The notes under the pieces were generated by a model. The model did not search any database, had not been told where the DNA came from, and saw only the letters and a list, made by a program, of their open reading frames with translations. Source: Rhabdonatronobacter sediminivivens (GTDB lineage Bacteria > Pseudomonadota > Alphaproteobacteria > Rhodobacterales > Rhodobacteraceae). From it: 64,000 nt of DNA. The position numbers and the translations under genes were made by a program. Position 1 is the first letter of the stretch. Every line of letters starts with the position of its first letter. The DNA lies in the NCBI RefSeq assembly GCF_013415485.1, contig NZ_JACBXS010000006.1:62001-126000 (forward strand), given 5' to 3'. Below, piece by piece: positions 45,869 through 53,534 of the stretch.

Positions 45869-47092
45869 TCAGGCCGAAAGTTCGGCGCGATTCAGCGCAC
45901 AGTGCGACCACAGATTGTCCATCGCGCGGACAAGATGGTTGATCATCCCAGGGTTGTGCACCGGAGAGGGCGTGAATCGCAGCCGTTCGGTGCCGCGCGG
46001 CACGGTGGGGAAGTTGATCGGCTGGACATAAACGCCGAATCTGTCCAGCAACATGTCCGAGATCAGCTTGCAATGCACTGGGTCGCCCACATGGACGGGG
46101 ACGATATGGCTGCCGTGGTCGATGATCGGCAGGCCCAGACCCTTCAGGCGCATTTTCAGGATGCGGGCGTGTTCCTGCTGCTTGTCGCGCAGGGCCTGGT
46201 CGGTCTTCAGATGCCGCACGCTGGCGCGCGCCCCCGCCGCCACCGCCGGCGGCAGCGAGGTGGTGAAGATGAAGCCCGGTGCATAAGAGCGGATGGCATC
46301 GCACAACTTTGCGCTGGCGGCGATATAGCCGCCCATCACGCCATAGGCCTTGGCCAGGGTGGCGTTGATGATGTCGATCCGGCCCATCAGCCCGTCACGT
46401 TCGCATACGCCCGCGCCACGGGGGCCGTACATGCCCACGGCGTGGACCTCGTCGATATAGGTCAGGGCGTTGAATTCCTCGGCCAGGTCGCAGATCGCCT
46501 CGATCGGGCCGAAATCGCCATCCATGGAATAGATCGATTCGAAGGCGATGAGCTTGGGCGCGGCAGGGTCGTCAGCCTCCAGCAGCTCGCGCAGATGGGC
46601 GACGTCATTGTGCCGGAAGATGCGCTTTGCCCCACCATTGCGGCGCACCCCTTCGATCATCGAGGCATGGTTGAGCGCATCCGAATAGATGATCAGCCCG
46701 GGGAACAGGCGCGGCAGGGTGCTGAGCGTGGCATCATTGGCAATATAGGCCGAGGTGAAGACCAGCGCGGCCTCCTTGCCGTGCAGGTCCGCCAGTTCGG
46801 CCTCAAGCTGCTTGTGGTAGATCGTGGTGCCCGAGATGTTGCGCGTGCCGCCTGAACCGGCGCCGGTGGCGTCCAGCGCCTCATGCATCGCATCCAGCAC
46901 GACCGGGTGCTGCCCCATGCCCAGATAGTCATTGCCGCACCACACGGTGATGTCCTGCTGGCTGCCATCGGGGCGGGTCCAGACCGCGTGGGGGAAATGG
47001 CCCTTGCGCCGCTCGATATCGATGAAGGTGCGATAACGTCCCTCTTCGTGCAGGCGGGTCAGGGCGGCATCGACGGCGGCAGCGTAGTTCAA
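45869..47092 (-). CDS. hemA: 5-aminolevulinate synthase
   Basis: This PLP enzyme condenses glycine and succinyl-CoA, the first step of C4 tetrapyrrole (haem, bacteriochlorophyll) synthesis. No ATG fits the family N-terminus. A TTG at 47090-47092, six bases after GGGAG, gives [23 protein letters not shown] and exactly 407 residues. With that numbering the PLP lysine falls at Lys248 (NATLAKAYG), as in Rhodobacter capsulatus ALAS. An in-frame ATG at 47179 abuts the FNR box and would precede the likely transcript start. FnrL control is predicted. Confidence 0.95.
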   Translation of the reverse strand: MNYAAAVDAALTRLHEEGRYRTFIDIERRKGHFPHAVWTRPDGSQQDITVWCGNDYLGMGQHPVVLDAMHEALDATGAGSGGTRNISGTTIYHKQLEAELADLHGKEAALVFTSAYIANDATLSTLPRLFPGLIIYSDALNHASMIEGVRRNGGAKRIFRHNDVAHLRELLEADDPAAPKLIAFESIYSMDGDFGPIEAICDLAEEFNALTYIDEVHAVGMYGPRGAGVCERDGLMGRIDIINATLAKAYGVMGGYIAASAKLCDAIRSYAPGFIFTTSLPPAVAAGARASVRHLKTDQALRDKQQEHARILKMRLKGLGLPIIDHGSHIVPVHVGDPVHCKLISDMLLDRFGVYVQPINFPTVPRGTERLRFTPSPVHNPGMINHLVRAMDNLWSHCALNRAELSA

Positions 47093-47126
47093 GACATTCT
47101 CCCTGGCAGAAGGCTGGGCTGCGTTC

Positions 47127-47196
47127 CTTATACCATTCGCAGCGCGTTGCGAAAGCGTTACAGGGCGTAGGTGGCGCAAAACATGATCTGGATCAA
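47127..47196 (-). promoter_or_regulatory. hemA promoter region with FnrL box
   Basis: TTGATCCAGATCAT on the minus strand (47183-47196) matches the FNR consensus TTGAT-N4-ATCAA at nine of ten fixed positions. A -10-like TATAAG is at 47127-47132, placing the box centre about 70 bp before the expected start, a usual class I activator position. FnrL regulation of hemA is established in R. sphaeroides. Confidence 0.72.
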
Positions 47197-47227
47197 TGTC
47201 GACAGTGTCGCAGGGGTTTGGGCGGCG

Positions 47228-47323
47228 TCACCTGCCCCCACGTCACCTGCCCCCACGTCACCTGCCCCCACGTCACCTGCCCCCACGTCACCTGCCCCCA
47301 CGTCACGGGCCCCCACGTCACAG
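47228..47323. repeat. 15-bp tandem repeat between hemA and the exported-protein gene
   Basis: Five exact head-to-tail copies of TCACCTGCCCCCACG run from 47228 to 47302. A sixth variant copy (TCACGGGCCCCCACG) and a partial seventh (TCACAGG) continue to about 47324. The array begins 32 bp upstream of the FnrL box of hemA and reaches to the stop codon of the upstream gene. Confidence 0.93.
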
Positions 47324-47324
47324 G

Positions 47325-47735
47325 TTAGCCCGCAGGCGCCAGTTCCAGCACAACCACGCAGGACGGCCCGCCGCTGCGCTCGGCCTCGCACATGGACAGG
47401 GCGGCGTCGCGGGCGGTATCGGGGTCAGGCAGTTGCGCCAGGGCGGCGACGCCCTGCGCGGGCATGCCGTCACGGATGAAGCCCTGCGCCGGGGCCACGG
47501 CGATGGCGCCATGGCCGGGGCCATCGCCCATGAACAGCGCCAGCGCCTGCGGGTCATTGCCCACCAGGCGCAGGGTGTCCAGTTCCTCGGGCGTGAGGAA
47601 CTCATGGGCATGCACGGTGACGGTGCTGTCGGCCAGGGTGTAGGTTTCGGTTTCGGCGGCGATGGCCGGGGTGGCGGCAAGGGCGGCCGTCAGGGAAAGT
47701 GCCGCAATGGCGGGGCGGGGGGCGGTCACGCGCAT
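47325..47735 (-). CDS. small exported protein of unknown function
   Basis: This 136-residue protein has a signal peptide (about 1-27, ending ATPAIAA). The mature part is mixed: TYTLADSTVTVHAHEFLTPEELDTLRLVGNDPQALALFMGD, AIAVAPAQGFIRDGMPAQGVAALAQLPD and a late pair of cysteines (SMCEAERSGGPSCVVVLELAP), possibly a disulfide. GAAGGAGT precedes the ATG at 47733-47735. I recall similar proteins next to hemA in Rhodobacteraceae, but no function is known to me. Its stop codon abuts the 15-bp repeat array. Confidence 0.7.
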   Translation of the reverse strand: MRVTAPRPAIAALSLTAALAATPAIAAETETYTLADSTVTVHAHEFLTPEELDTLRLVGNDPQALALFMGDGPGHGAIAVAPAQGFIRDGMPAQGVAALAQLPDPDTARDAALSMCEAERSGGPSCVVVLELAPAG

Positions 47736-47901
47736 GGTGGATACTCCTTCGCTGTTCGGCGGAGTTCTAGCACAACCGGCGCCGCGGGACAGCCCCCGCT
47801 GGCCGGTGACCTTGCGTGCGCGGGCAGGGTCAGAAGCGCGCTTCAATCCGGCGCCGGGGTGATCTAGGGTGCGCGCAACAACCCTGTTTGTGGAGATCAC
47901 C

Positions 47902-49287
47902 ATGACCGACCGACTTGCCCCGGTGCTGGACCGGATCGATTGCGACATGGACGCGGCGCTGGACCGGCTGCTGGCGCTGCTGCGCATCCCGTCGATTTCG
48001 ACCGATCCCGCCTACAAGGCCGAGTGCGACCGCGCTGCCGACTGGCTGGTGGCGGATCTGGCCGCGATGGGCGTTAATGCGGAAAAGCGCGCCACCGACG
48101 GACACCCTATGGTGGTGGGGCATCTGCGCGGGCGGGGGCCGCATCTGCTGTTCTATGGCCATTATGATGTGCAGCCTGTGGACCCGCTGAACCTGTGGCA
48201 CCGCGACCCGTTCGACCCGGCGATCGAGGATACGCCTGCGGGCCGCGTGATCCGGGGCCGGGGCGCGGCCGATGACAAGGGGCAACTGATGACCTTTGTC
48301 GAAGCCTGCCGCGCCTGGATTGCGGTCCATGGCAGCTTGCCGGTCAACATCACCTTCCTGCTGGAAGGCGAGGAGGAATCTGGCTCGCCCTCGCTGGTGC
48401 CGTTCCTGCGCGACAACGCAGCCGAGCTGACCGCCGATCTGGCGTTGATCTGCGACACCGGCATGTTCGACCCGCAGACGCCCGCCATCACCACCATGCT
48501 GCGCGGCCTGCTGGGCGAGGAGGTGACCATCCACGGCCCGTCAAAGGACCTGCATTCGGGGATGTTCGGGGGCGCCGCCATGAACCCTGCGCGGGTGCTG
48601 GCGCGTATCCTGGCCGATCTGCATGACGATCAGGGCCGGGTGACGGTGCCGGGATTCTATGACGGGGTGCCCGAACTGAGCCCCGAGCTGCGCGCGCAAT
48701 GGGAGGGGCTGGATTTCGACCACGCGGCGTTTCTGGGCGGCGTGGGGCTGTCCGAACCGGCGGGCGAGGCCGGGCGCAGCGCGCTGGAGATGATCTGGTC
48801 CCGCCCGACCTGCGAGATCAACGGCATGTGGTCCGGCTATACGGGCGCGGGGTTCAAGACGGTGCTGCCGGCGCAGGCCTCGGCCAAGGTCAGCTTCCGG
48901 CTGGTGGGCGATCAGGACCCGCTGGCGATCCGCGAGAGCTTCCGCGCCTTTGTGCAGGAGCGGTTGCCCGCCGATTGCCGGGCAGAATTTGCGCCCCACG
49001 GGGCGTCCCGGGCATCGGTCATGGCGACGGATCACCCCGCCTTTGAGGCGGCGCGGCAGGCGCTTTCAGATGAATGGCCGCGCGCTGCTGCCTTTATCGG
49101 CAGTGGCGGGTCGATCCCCATTGCCGGGTATTTCAAGGGGATGCTGGGCATGGAGTCGATGCTGATCGGCTTTGGCCGCGATGATGACCAGATCCATTCC
49201 CCGAACGAGAAATATGATCTGGAGAGCTTTCACGGCGGCATCCGGTCCTGGGCGCGCATTCTGGACGCGGTATCGAAGGACGGCTGA
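47902..49287 (+). CDS. M20 family metallopeptidase (dipeptidase-like)
   Basis: This 461-residue zinc peptidase of the M20 (ArgE/DapE/CNDP) family has metal ligands in LFYGHYDVQP (His, Asp), RGAADDKGQLMTF (Asp), LEGEEESGSPSL (Glu-Glu) and a late His in DDQIHSPNEKYDL. A dimerisation lid (GPSKDLHSGMFGG) lies in the middle. The layout matches dipeptidases such as carnosinase-like CNDP; substrate unknown. The ATG at 47902 is preceded by TGGAGA. Confidence 0.88.
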   Translation: MTDRLAPVLDRIDCDMDAALDRLLALLRIPSISTDPAYKAECDRAADWLVADLAAMGVNAEKRATDGHPMVVGHLRGRGPHLLFYGHYDVQPVDPLNLWHRDPFDPAIEDTPAGRVIRGRGAADDKGQLMTFVEACRAWIAVHGSLPVNITFLLEGEEESGSPSLVPFLRDNAAELTADLALICDTGMFDPQTPAITTMLRGLLGEEVTIHGPSKDLHSGMFGGAAMNPARVLARILADLHDDQGRVTVPGFYDGVPELSPELRAQWEGLDFDHAAFLGGVGLSEPAGEAGRSALEMIWSRPTCEINGMWSGYTGAGFKTVLPAQASAKVSFRLVGDQDPLAIRESFRAFVQERLPADCRAEFAPHGASRASVMATDHPAFEAARQALSDEWPRAAAFIGSGGSIPIAGYFKGMLGMESMLIGFGRDDDQIHSPNEKYDLESFHGGIRSWARILDAVSKDG

Positions 49288-49297
49288 AGGCGCGCTG

Positions 49298-49348
49298 CGC
49301 CCCTCCTCGGGCGCGCCCGCCCACCCACCCTGCGCCCTCGGAGGGGCG
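49298..49348. repeat. C-rich extragenic repeat, family 2, degenerate copy E
   Basis: CGCCCCTC (49298-49305) and GAGGGGCG (49341-49348) pair across a C-rich loop (GCGCGCCCGCCCACCCACCC). The loop resembles copies C and D, but the stem sequence differs. It lies between the convergent M20 peptidase and rplI genes. Confidence 0.5.
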
Positions 49349-49423
49349 CGCCCGGCCCCCGTGGGCCGGGCGGGGCCGGTGGTGGCGTTGCGCGTGACCG
49401 GGCGCCGCGTATCCGGTGAAATG

Positions 49424-49453
49424 GAAAAGGCCCCGCCGGGGGCGGGGCCTTTG
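49424..49453. terminator. bidirectional terminator between the M20 peptidase gene and rplI
   Basis: A perfect 10-bp stem (AGGCCCCGCC, 49428-49437, with 49441-49450) has a 3-base loop. AAAA precedes it and TTT follows, so both strands read a hairpin followed by U residues. Confidence 0.85.
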
Positions 49454-49475
49454 TCAGATCATGGTGCCTGCGCGA

Positions 49476-50093
49476 TCAGCTGTCACGCGGGTCTTCGCTT
49501 TCGCCAAGGTTGCGCGGATCTTCGTCATCGTCCAGGCCTGCGGCGCCGATATCGTCGAAGAGTTCCGCAATCTCGAATTCGGCGGCCGATTCTTCTTCGG
49601 CAGCCGCTTCCTGGATGGTCTTGCCCGAAGCCTGCAGCTCGGCCTCATCCTGGGACCGGGCAACGTTGATGCGGACGGTCGCCTCGACCTCGGGGTGCAG
49701 CACAAGGGTGACCTCGTGGATGCCCAGGGTCTTGATGGGGGCCGCAAGCACGACCTGGCGGCGTTCGACGCTGACGCCGGCTTCGGTCAGGACATCGGTG
49801 ATGTCACGGGTGCTGACCGAGCCATAGAGCGCGCCGGCATCCGAGGCCGAGCGGATCACGATATGGGTGCCGCCATCCACGCGCGAGGCGATGTCCTGTG
49901 CCTCGCGGCGGGTTTCGATGTTGCGAGCCTCCAGTTCGGCCTTGCGGGCCTTGAAGGCTTCGACGTTCGATTCGCTGGCGCGCAGGGCCTTGCCCTGCGG
50001 CAGAAGGAAATTGCGCGCGTATCCGGGCTTGACGCTGACCACGTCGCCCATCTGGCCCAGCTTGGCCACGCGCTCCAGAAGGATAACCTGCAT
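49476..50093 (-). CDS. rplI: 50S ribosomal protein L9 with long acidic C-terminal tail
   Basis: This 205-residue L9 starts [32 protein letters not shown], the signature N-terminal domain. The connecting helix and C-terminal domain ([12 protein letters not shown]) follow to about residue 150. The last 55 residues are an acidic tail ([28 protein letters not shown]...), longer than ordinary L9 of about 150 residues. Third gene of the rpsF-rpsR-rplI operon. Confidence 0.95.
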   Translation of the reverse strand: MQVILLERVAKLGQMGDVVSVKPGYARNFLLPQGKALRASESNVEAFKARKAELEARNIETRREAQDIASRVDGGTHIVIRSASDAGALYGSVSTRDITDVLTEAGVSVERRQVVLAAPIKTLGIHEVTLVLHPEVEATVRINVARSQDEAELQASGKTIQEAAAEEESAAEFEIAELFDDIGAAGLDDDEDPRNLGESEDPRDS

Positions 50094-50106
50094 TGGTGCG
50101 TGCTCC

Positions 50107-50334
50107 TTATTTCACGGCGTAGGGCAGCAGCGCCAGAAAGCGGGCGCGCTTGATCGCCCGCGACAGTTCGCGCTGCTTTTTCGACGATACGGCAGTGATC
50201 CGCGACGGCACGATCTTGCCGCGTTCGGAAATGTAGCGCTGCAGCAGGCGGGTGTCCTTGTAGTCGATCGACGGCGCGTTGTCGCCCGAGAAGGGGCAGA
50301 CCTTGCGGCGGCGGAAAAACGGTCTTGCGGCCAT
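50107..50334 (-). CDS. rpsR: 30S ribosomal protein S18
   Basis: This 75-residue basic protein has the S18 pattern: [60 protein letters not shown]. It lies between rpsF and rplI on the same strand, the conserved order. Length is normal. Confidence 0.97.
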   Translation of the reverse strand: MAARPFFRRRKVCPFSGDNAPSIDYKDTRLLQRYISERGKIVPSRITAVSSKKQRELSRAIKRARFLALLPYAVK

Positions 50335-50356
50335 GTTCTATACTCCTTCGGCGGGA

Positions 50357-50704
50357 TCAGCGACGGCGCTCGGGGCGGTCGTCGCGCTTCTGCATCTGCA
50401 CGGACGGTCCTTCGGCGTGTTCATCGACCTTGACGGTCAGCACGCGCATGACGTCATCATGCAGGCGCATCAGGCGCTCCATCTCCTGCACGGCGTCGGA
50501 CGGGGCGTCCGAACGCATGAAGGCATAGTGGCCCTTGCGGTTCTTGTTGATCTTGTAGGCCATGGTCTTCAGGCCCCAGTATTCGCTGTCCACCAGCTTG
50601 CCGCCATTGTCGGACAGCACGGCGCCGAAATGTTCGACCAGGCTTTCGGCCTGGGTGTTGGACAGGTCCTGGCGCGCGATCATCACATGCTCATAGAGAG
50701 GCAT
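50357..50704 (-). CDS. rpsF: 30S ribosomal protein S6
   Basis: This 115-residue S6 starts MPLYEHVMIARQDLSNTQAESLVEHF and has the LRIxKNRKGHYAFM-like core (AYKINKNRKGHYAFMRSDAP). It is the first gene of rpsF-rpsR-rplI. Upstream on the minus strand, TTGCGC, 16 bases and TATAAA (50809-50814) form a likely promoter. Confidence 0.97.
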   Translation of the reverse strand: MPLYEHVMIARQDLSNTQAESLVEHFGAVLSDNGGKLVDSEYWGLKTMAYKINKNRKGHYAFMRSDAPSDAVQEMERLMRLHDDVMRVLTVKVDEHAEGPSVQMQKRDDRPERRR

Positions 50705-50808
50705 GGGTTCTCCAGTTCTTCAGGGCGAACTTCACAGGGTGGGCAAACCCTTCCGCGCCCCACCCACGAGAGGTTGCGCCGGCTCCGATACATGCGGAAG
50801 GATGCGCC

Positions 50809-50836
50809 TTTATAGCGGCCCGTTTCCGCGGCGCAA
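50809..50836 (-). promoter_or_regulatory. sigma-70-type promoter of rpsF operon
   Basis: On the minus strand TTGCGC (50831-50836), a 16-base spacer and TATAAA (50809-50814) lie about 100 bp before the rpsF start. The leader between is long enough for S6-S18 autoregulation, though I could not confirm a binding motif. The 3' end of the hairpin RNA array lies 40 bp further upstream. Confidence 0.65.
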
Positions 50837-50875
50837 GGGGGGGATCCGGCGAATATGCAGGGAATGAAATGCAAA

Positions 50876-51273
50876 GCGGCGCCACCGGGGAGGAGGTCGG
50901 TGACGCCGCCGCATTATGCCTGCCACCCCGGGAGGAGGAGTAGGGCGCAGGCGGGGCTTGCCCTGAAAAGCGGCAGCTTCCAGGGAGGAGGAGAGGAAGC
51001 TGCCGCGTCTTTTCTGCCATTGCCCCAGGGAGGAGGAGGGGGCGCAGGCCGTTCAGGGGCGTGAAGCCCAAGTTCCGAACCGCCCCGGTGCAGGGAGGAG
51101 GAGAGCACCGGTTCGATCCGTACGATCCGCCCCGGGAGGAGGTGGGGCGCGTCGTCCTTTTCCCTGACCTGCCACCGCGATGCGGCGGCAGGTCAAGGTC
51201 GGAGCAGGCATCATCCGGGAGGAGGATAGATGTGCCTGCCGTATTTCAGGGACCTTGGGAGGAGGTCGGTCCC
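50876..51273 (-). ncRNA. CcsR/cuckoo-type sRNA array: eight CCUCCUCCC-loop hairpins in four pairs, plus one odd hairpin
   Basis: Read on the minus strand, CCTCCTCCC occurs eight times, each in the loop of a stem: motif positions 51257-51265, 51217-51225, 51134-51142, 51093-51101, 51028-51036, 50983-50991, 50930-50938 and 50888-50896. Stems vary in sequence but keep pairing; the one at 50970-51006 is 12 perfect bp. Motif-to-motif distances alternate 40, 83, 41, 65, 45, 53, 42, giving four two-hairpin units. This is the organisation of CcsR1-4 (cuckoo RNA) downstream of the DUF1127 gene RSP_6037 in Rhodobacter sphaeroides, stress-induced sRNAs processed from the mRNA. The loops mimic the 16S anti-Shine-Dalgarno. 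A ninth hairpin (51166-51194) lacks the motif. Confidence 0.88.
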
Positions 51274-51284
51274 CGAAACCGAAT

Positions 51285-51482
51285 TCACTTGCCGTCGGCT
51301 GCTTCGCGCGCCAGGCGGCTGATCATGTTGCGGCTGATCCCCAAATCCGCCAGGTCACGGCTGGACAGGTTGCTCAGCTCTGCATAGGTACGCCGGTATG
51401 TCTTGTACCGGGACCAGCGGTCACGCATCCGGGCCACAAACCCTTCGCCGCCGGCGCTGGTATTATGTATAACGTATGCCAT
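51285..51482 (-). CDS. DUF1127 protein (CuckooORF)
   Basis: This 65-residue basic protein has a C-terminal DUF1127 motif, RTYAELSNLSSRDLADLGISR, found in small RNA-binding-type regulators of alphaproteobacteria. The ATG at 51480-51482 has GGTGG upstream; a GTG two codons earlier is possible. Hairpin RNAs begin 12 bases after its stop, matching the RSP_6037-CcsR locus of R. sphaeroides, where the ORF and sRNAs are co-transcribed from heat-shock/oxidative-stress sigma factor promoters. I could not identify such a promoter here. It diverges from the mrp gene. Confidence 0.88.
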   Translation of the reverse strand: MAYVIHNTSAGGEGFVARMRDRWSRYKTYRRTYAELSNLSSRDLADLGISRNMISRLAREAADGK

Positions 51483-51741
51483 GTCCACCGTCTTTCCAGT
51501 CCCGGCGGCGTTTTTTCCAAACCGCTTCGGTTGACCCTCAAGATAGGCAAATGCTGCGGCTGCGCAATAAGTTTTGCTGCAACGCAGCTATGCGGCAAGT
51601 GCATGTTTCCCTTGCGTCATTTTGCTACAGCTGCAGGCGCGAATGCTGACAACGGTGGCAGTTTGTGAACGGTAACACCGTCGGGGCTTGTCTGGCGTGC
51701 GAAAGTGAACAAGTAATATGCGCAGAATACAGGAGCCAGGC

Positions 51742-52833
51742 ATGACCCCAACCCGCGACAATATCCTGAAGGCGCTCGAATCTGTCGCGCATCCTGACGG
51801 TGGAACCCTGGTGTCCCGGGATCTGATCCGGGCGCTGGTGGTCGAGGAGGGGATGGTCCGCTTCGTGATCGAGGCCGAGGACCCCGCGGCCGCCCGCGCG
51901 CTGGAAGCCGCCCGCAAGGAGGCCGAGGCCACCGTGGCCGCGCTGGAGGGTGTGACGCGGGTGTCGGTGGCGCTGACCGCCCATGGCCCGGCGCCGAAAG
52001 CCCCGCCCCGCCCCGCCCCGTCGGGCGAGCCGCCCGCGCTCAAGATCGGGCGCCACCCCACATCGCAGCAGGGCAAGCAGGATCTGCCGGGGATCAAGCG
52101 CATCATCGCCATCGGGTCCGGCAAGGGCGGCGTGGGCAAGTCGACCGTGTCGTCAAACCTGGCGGTGGCGCTGGCGCGTGAGGGCTGGAAGGTCGGCCTG
52201 CTGGATGCCGATATCTACGGGCCCAGCCAGCCGCGCATGATGGGGGTGTCAAAGCGCCCGGCCTCGCCCGATGGCAAGTTGATCATCCCGCTCGAGGCTC
52301 ATGGCGTCATCATGATCTCGATCGGCCTGATGATGAAGGAGGATGAGGCCGTGATCTGGCGCGGCCCCATGTTGATGGGCGCGCTGCAGCAGCTTCTGAC
52401 CCAGGTGCAATGGGGTGAGCTGGATGCGCTGCTGATCGACATGCCGCCGGGAACCGGGGATATACAGCTGACCCTGTGTTCCAAGTTCAACGTGACCGGG
52501 GCGCTGGTGGTGTCCACGCCGCAGGACGTGGCCTTGCTGGACGCCCGCAAGGCGTTGCGCGCCTTTCAGACGCTGAAGACGCCGGTGCTGGGGCTGATCG
52601 AGAACATGTCCACGTTCATATGCCCCAAATGCGGGCATGAGGAACATGTGTTCGGCGAAGGCGGGGTGCGCAAGGAGGCCACGCGGCTGGAGCTTCCCTT
52701 CCTGGGTGAGCTGCCGCTGGCGGTGGATGTGCGCCTTGCCGGGGATGGTGGCGTGCCGGTGGCGGCGACCGACAGCCCGTTGGCGGCGCCGTATCGCCGC
52801 ATGGCGCGCCGTTTGATCGAAAGCTGCAGCTAG
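51742..52833 (+). CDS. Mrp/ApbC family iron-sulfur carrier ATPase
   Basis: This P-loop ATPase carries or loads Fe-S clusters. The 363-residue product has an N-terminal DUF59-like domain (about 5-80), the deviant Walker [12 protein letters not shown] at 125-135, [10 protein letters not shown] (155-164), [10 protein letters not shown] (231-240) and the cluster-binding CPKC at 294-297. AGGAG precedes the ATG at 51742. A 13-bp perfect hairpin follows the stop. Confidence 0.92.
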   Translation: MTPTRDNILKALESVAHPDGGTLVSRDLIRALVVEEGMVRFVIEAEDPAAARALEAARKEAEATVAALEGVTRVSVALTAHGPAPKAPPRPAPSGEPPALKIGRHPTSQQGKQDLPGIKRIIAIGSGKGGVGKSTVSSNLAVALAREGWKVGLLDADIYGPSQPRMMGVSKRPASPDGKLIIPLEAHGVIMISIGLMMKEDEAVIWRGPMLMGALQQLLTQVQWGELDALLIDMPPGTGDIQLTLCSKFNVTGALVVSTPQDVALLDARKALRAFQTLKTPVLGLIENMSTFICPKCGHEEHVFGEGGVRKEATRLELPFLGELPLAVDVRLAGDGGVPVAATDSPLAAPYRRMARRLIESCS

Positions 52834-52881
52834 GGCTGCCTGCCCGGAGCGATTCCGGGAAATCATGGCACAGTGCATGGC

Positions 52882-52913
52882 GGGGGCCGGGATTTCATGG
52901 AATCCCGGCCCCC
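52882..52913 (+). terminator. terminator-like hairpin after mrp
   Basis: A perfect 13-bp stem (52882-52894 with 52901-52913) has a 6-base loop. A C-rich rather than U-rich tail follows (CTTGCGTTT), so termination strength is uncertain. Confidence 0.6.
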
Positions 52914-52931
52914 CTTGCGTTTGGCGCGGGG

Positions 52932-52972
52932 GAATCACCTCGGTGTGATTCGTCGTGAATCGGCGGTGATTC
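52932..52972. promoter_or_regulatory. cluster of four GANTC (CcrM) methylation sites
   Basis: GAATC 52932, GATTC 52947, GAATC 52957 and GATTC 52968 fall within 41 bp. They form two inverted repeats: GAATCACctcggtGTGATTC (52932-52951) and GAATC-N6-GATTC (52957-52972). Further GANTC sites occur at 52851, 52900 and 53155. In alphaproteobacteria CcrM methylates GANTC, and GcrA reads the state at cell-cycle promoters. Confidence 0.6.
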
Positions 52973-53534
52973 CGGGCTGAAACCCACGTCACGGAGGTAT
53001 GAGGTGCTGATTTTCACGCCTCAGAGGTGCGGGATATGGCGGTTTGTGGTGCTGATTTCGGGAAACCATGGCACTGTTGCCTCTGCACGACAGTTTCCGT
53101 GCATATCGCTGGGTATTCGCTTTGTTCCCACAATATATGGTAGCGCTGAAGGCGGATTCTCAGCATCAAGTGGTGATCTGGCCCTTGCTTCCCGCATGAC
53201 GTGGCTGCTCGGGCGGTAGAAAACCGTTGCTTCCCATGAAATCCCATGTCATTCCTGTTTTCAGGATAGAACGGGACAGGAAAAGGGGCAGAAGACCCCG
53301 AAACACCCAAGACGGTTTCATACAGGCAACCCGCTTTATCCGCGACAAGAGATCCGGCGCGCAAGCGAGCAGCATCCCCCCAGATGACCTGCGCAGCCGG
53401 GCACCCAGCGATGGGACAGGGCGGCGGATCGGGTGTGGCAGTAACCCGGTCCGCCGTTGTCCGTTCAGGGGTCCGCAAACGGGCCTTGCGCCGGACATTC
53501 GCGGGCGAAACGATAACAAGAGGGCCGCGCAACA

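Larger units (their letters stand above)
52834..53534. other. 701-bp intergenic region between mrp and mraZ
   Basis: No supported gene is present; a 71-codon frame at 53004-53219 has no family features or Shine-Dalgarno. It contains the mrp terminator (52882-52913), a cluster of GANTC sites (52932-52972), and an imperfect direct repeat (TTCCGGGAAATCATGGCACA near 52853 and TTTCGGGAAACCATGGCACT near 53056). Composition is lower in GC than the genes around it, as expected for the promoter of the division cluster, whose -35/-10 I could not fix. Confidence 0.6.

Noticed and set aside
47093-47179. The ATG at 47179 as the hemA start
   Set aside because: It abuts the FnrL box, would precede the likely transcript start, and adds 29 residues not found in characterised enzymes of 407 residues.
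47228-47323. CRISPR array at the 15-bp repeats
   Set aside because: Copies are head-to-tail with no spacers and no cas genes are in the window.
51483-51741. Heat-shock/oxidative-stress sigma factor promoter for the DUF1127 gene
   Set aside because: Expected by analogy, but I found no -35/-10 pair with acceptable spacing, so none is annotated.
53004-53219. A 71-codon frame upstream of mraZ
   Set aside because: No ribosome-binding site, odd composition, and it lies across likely regulatory DNA.
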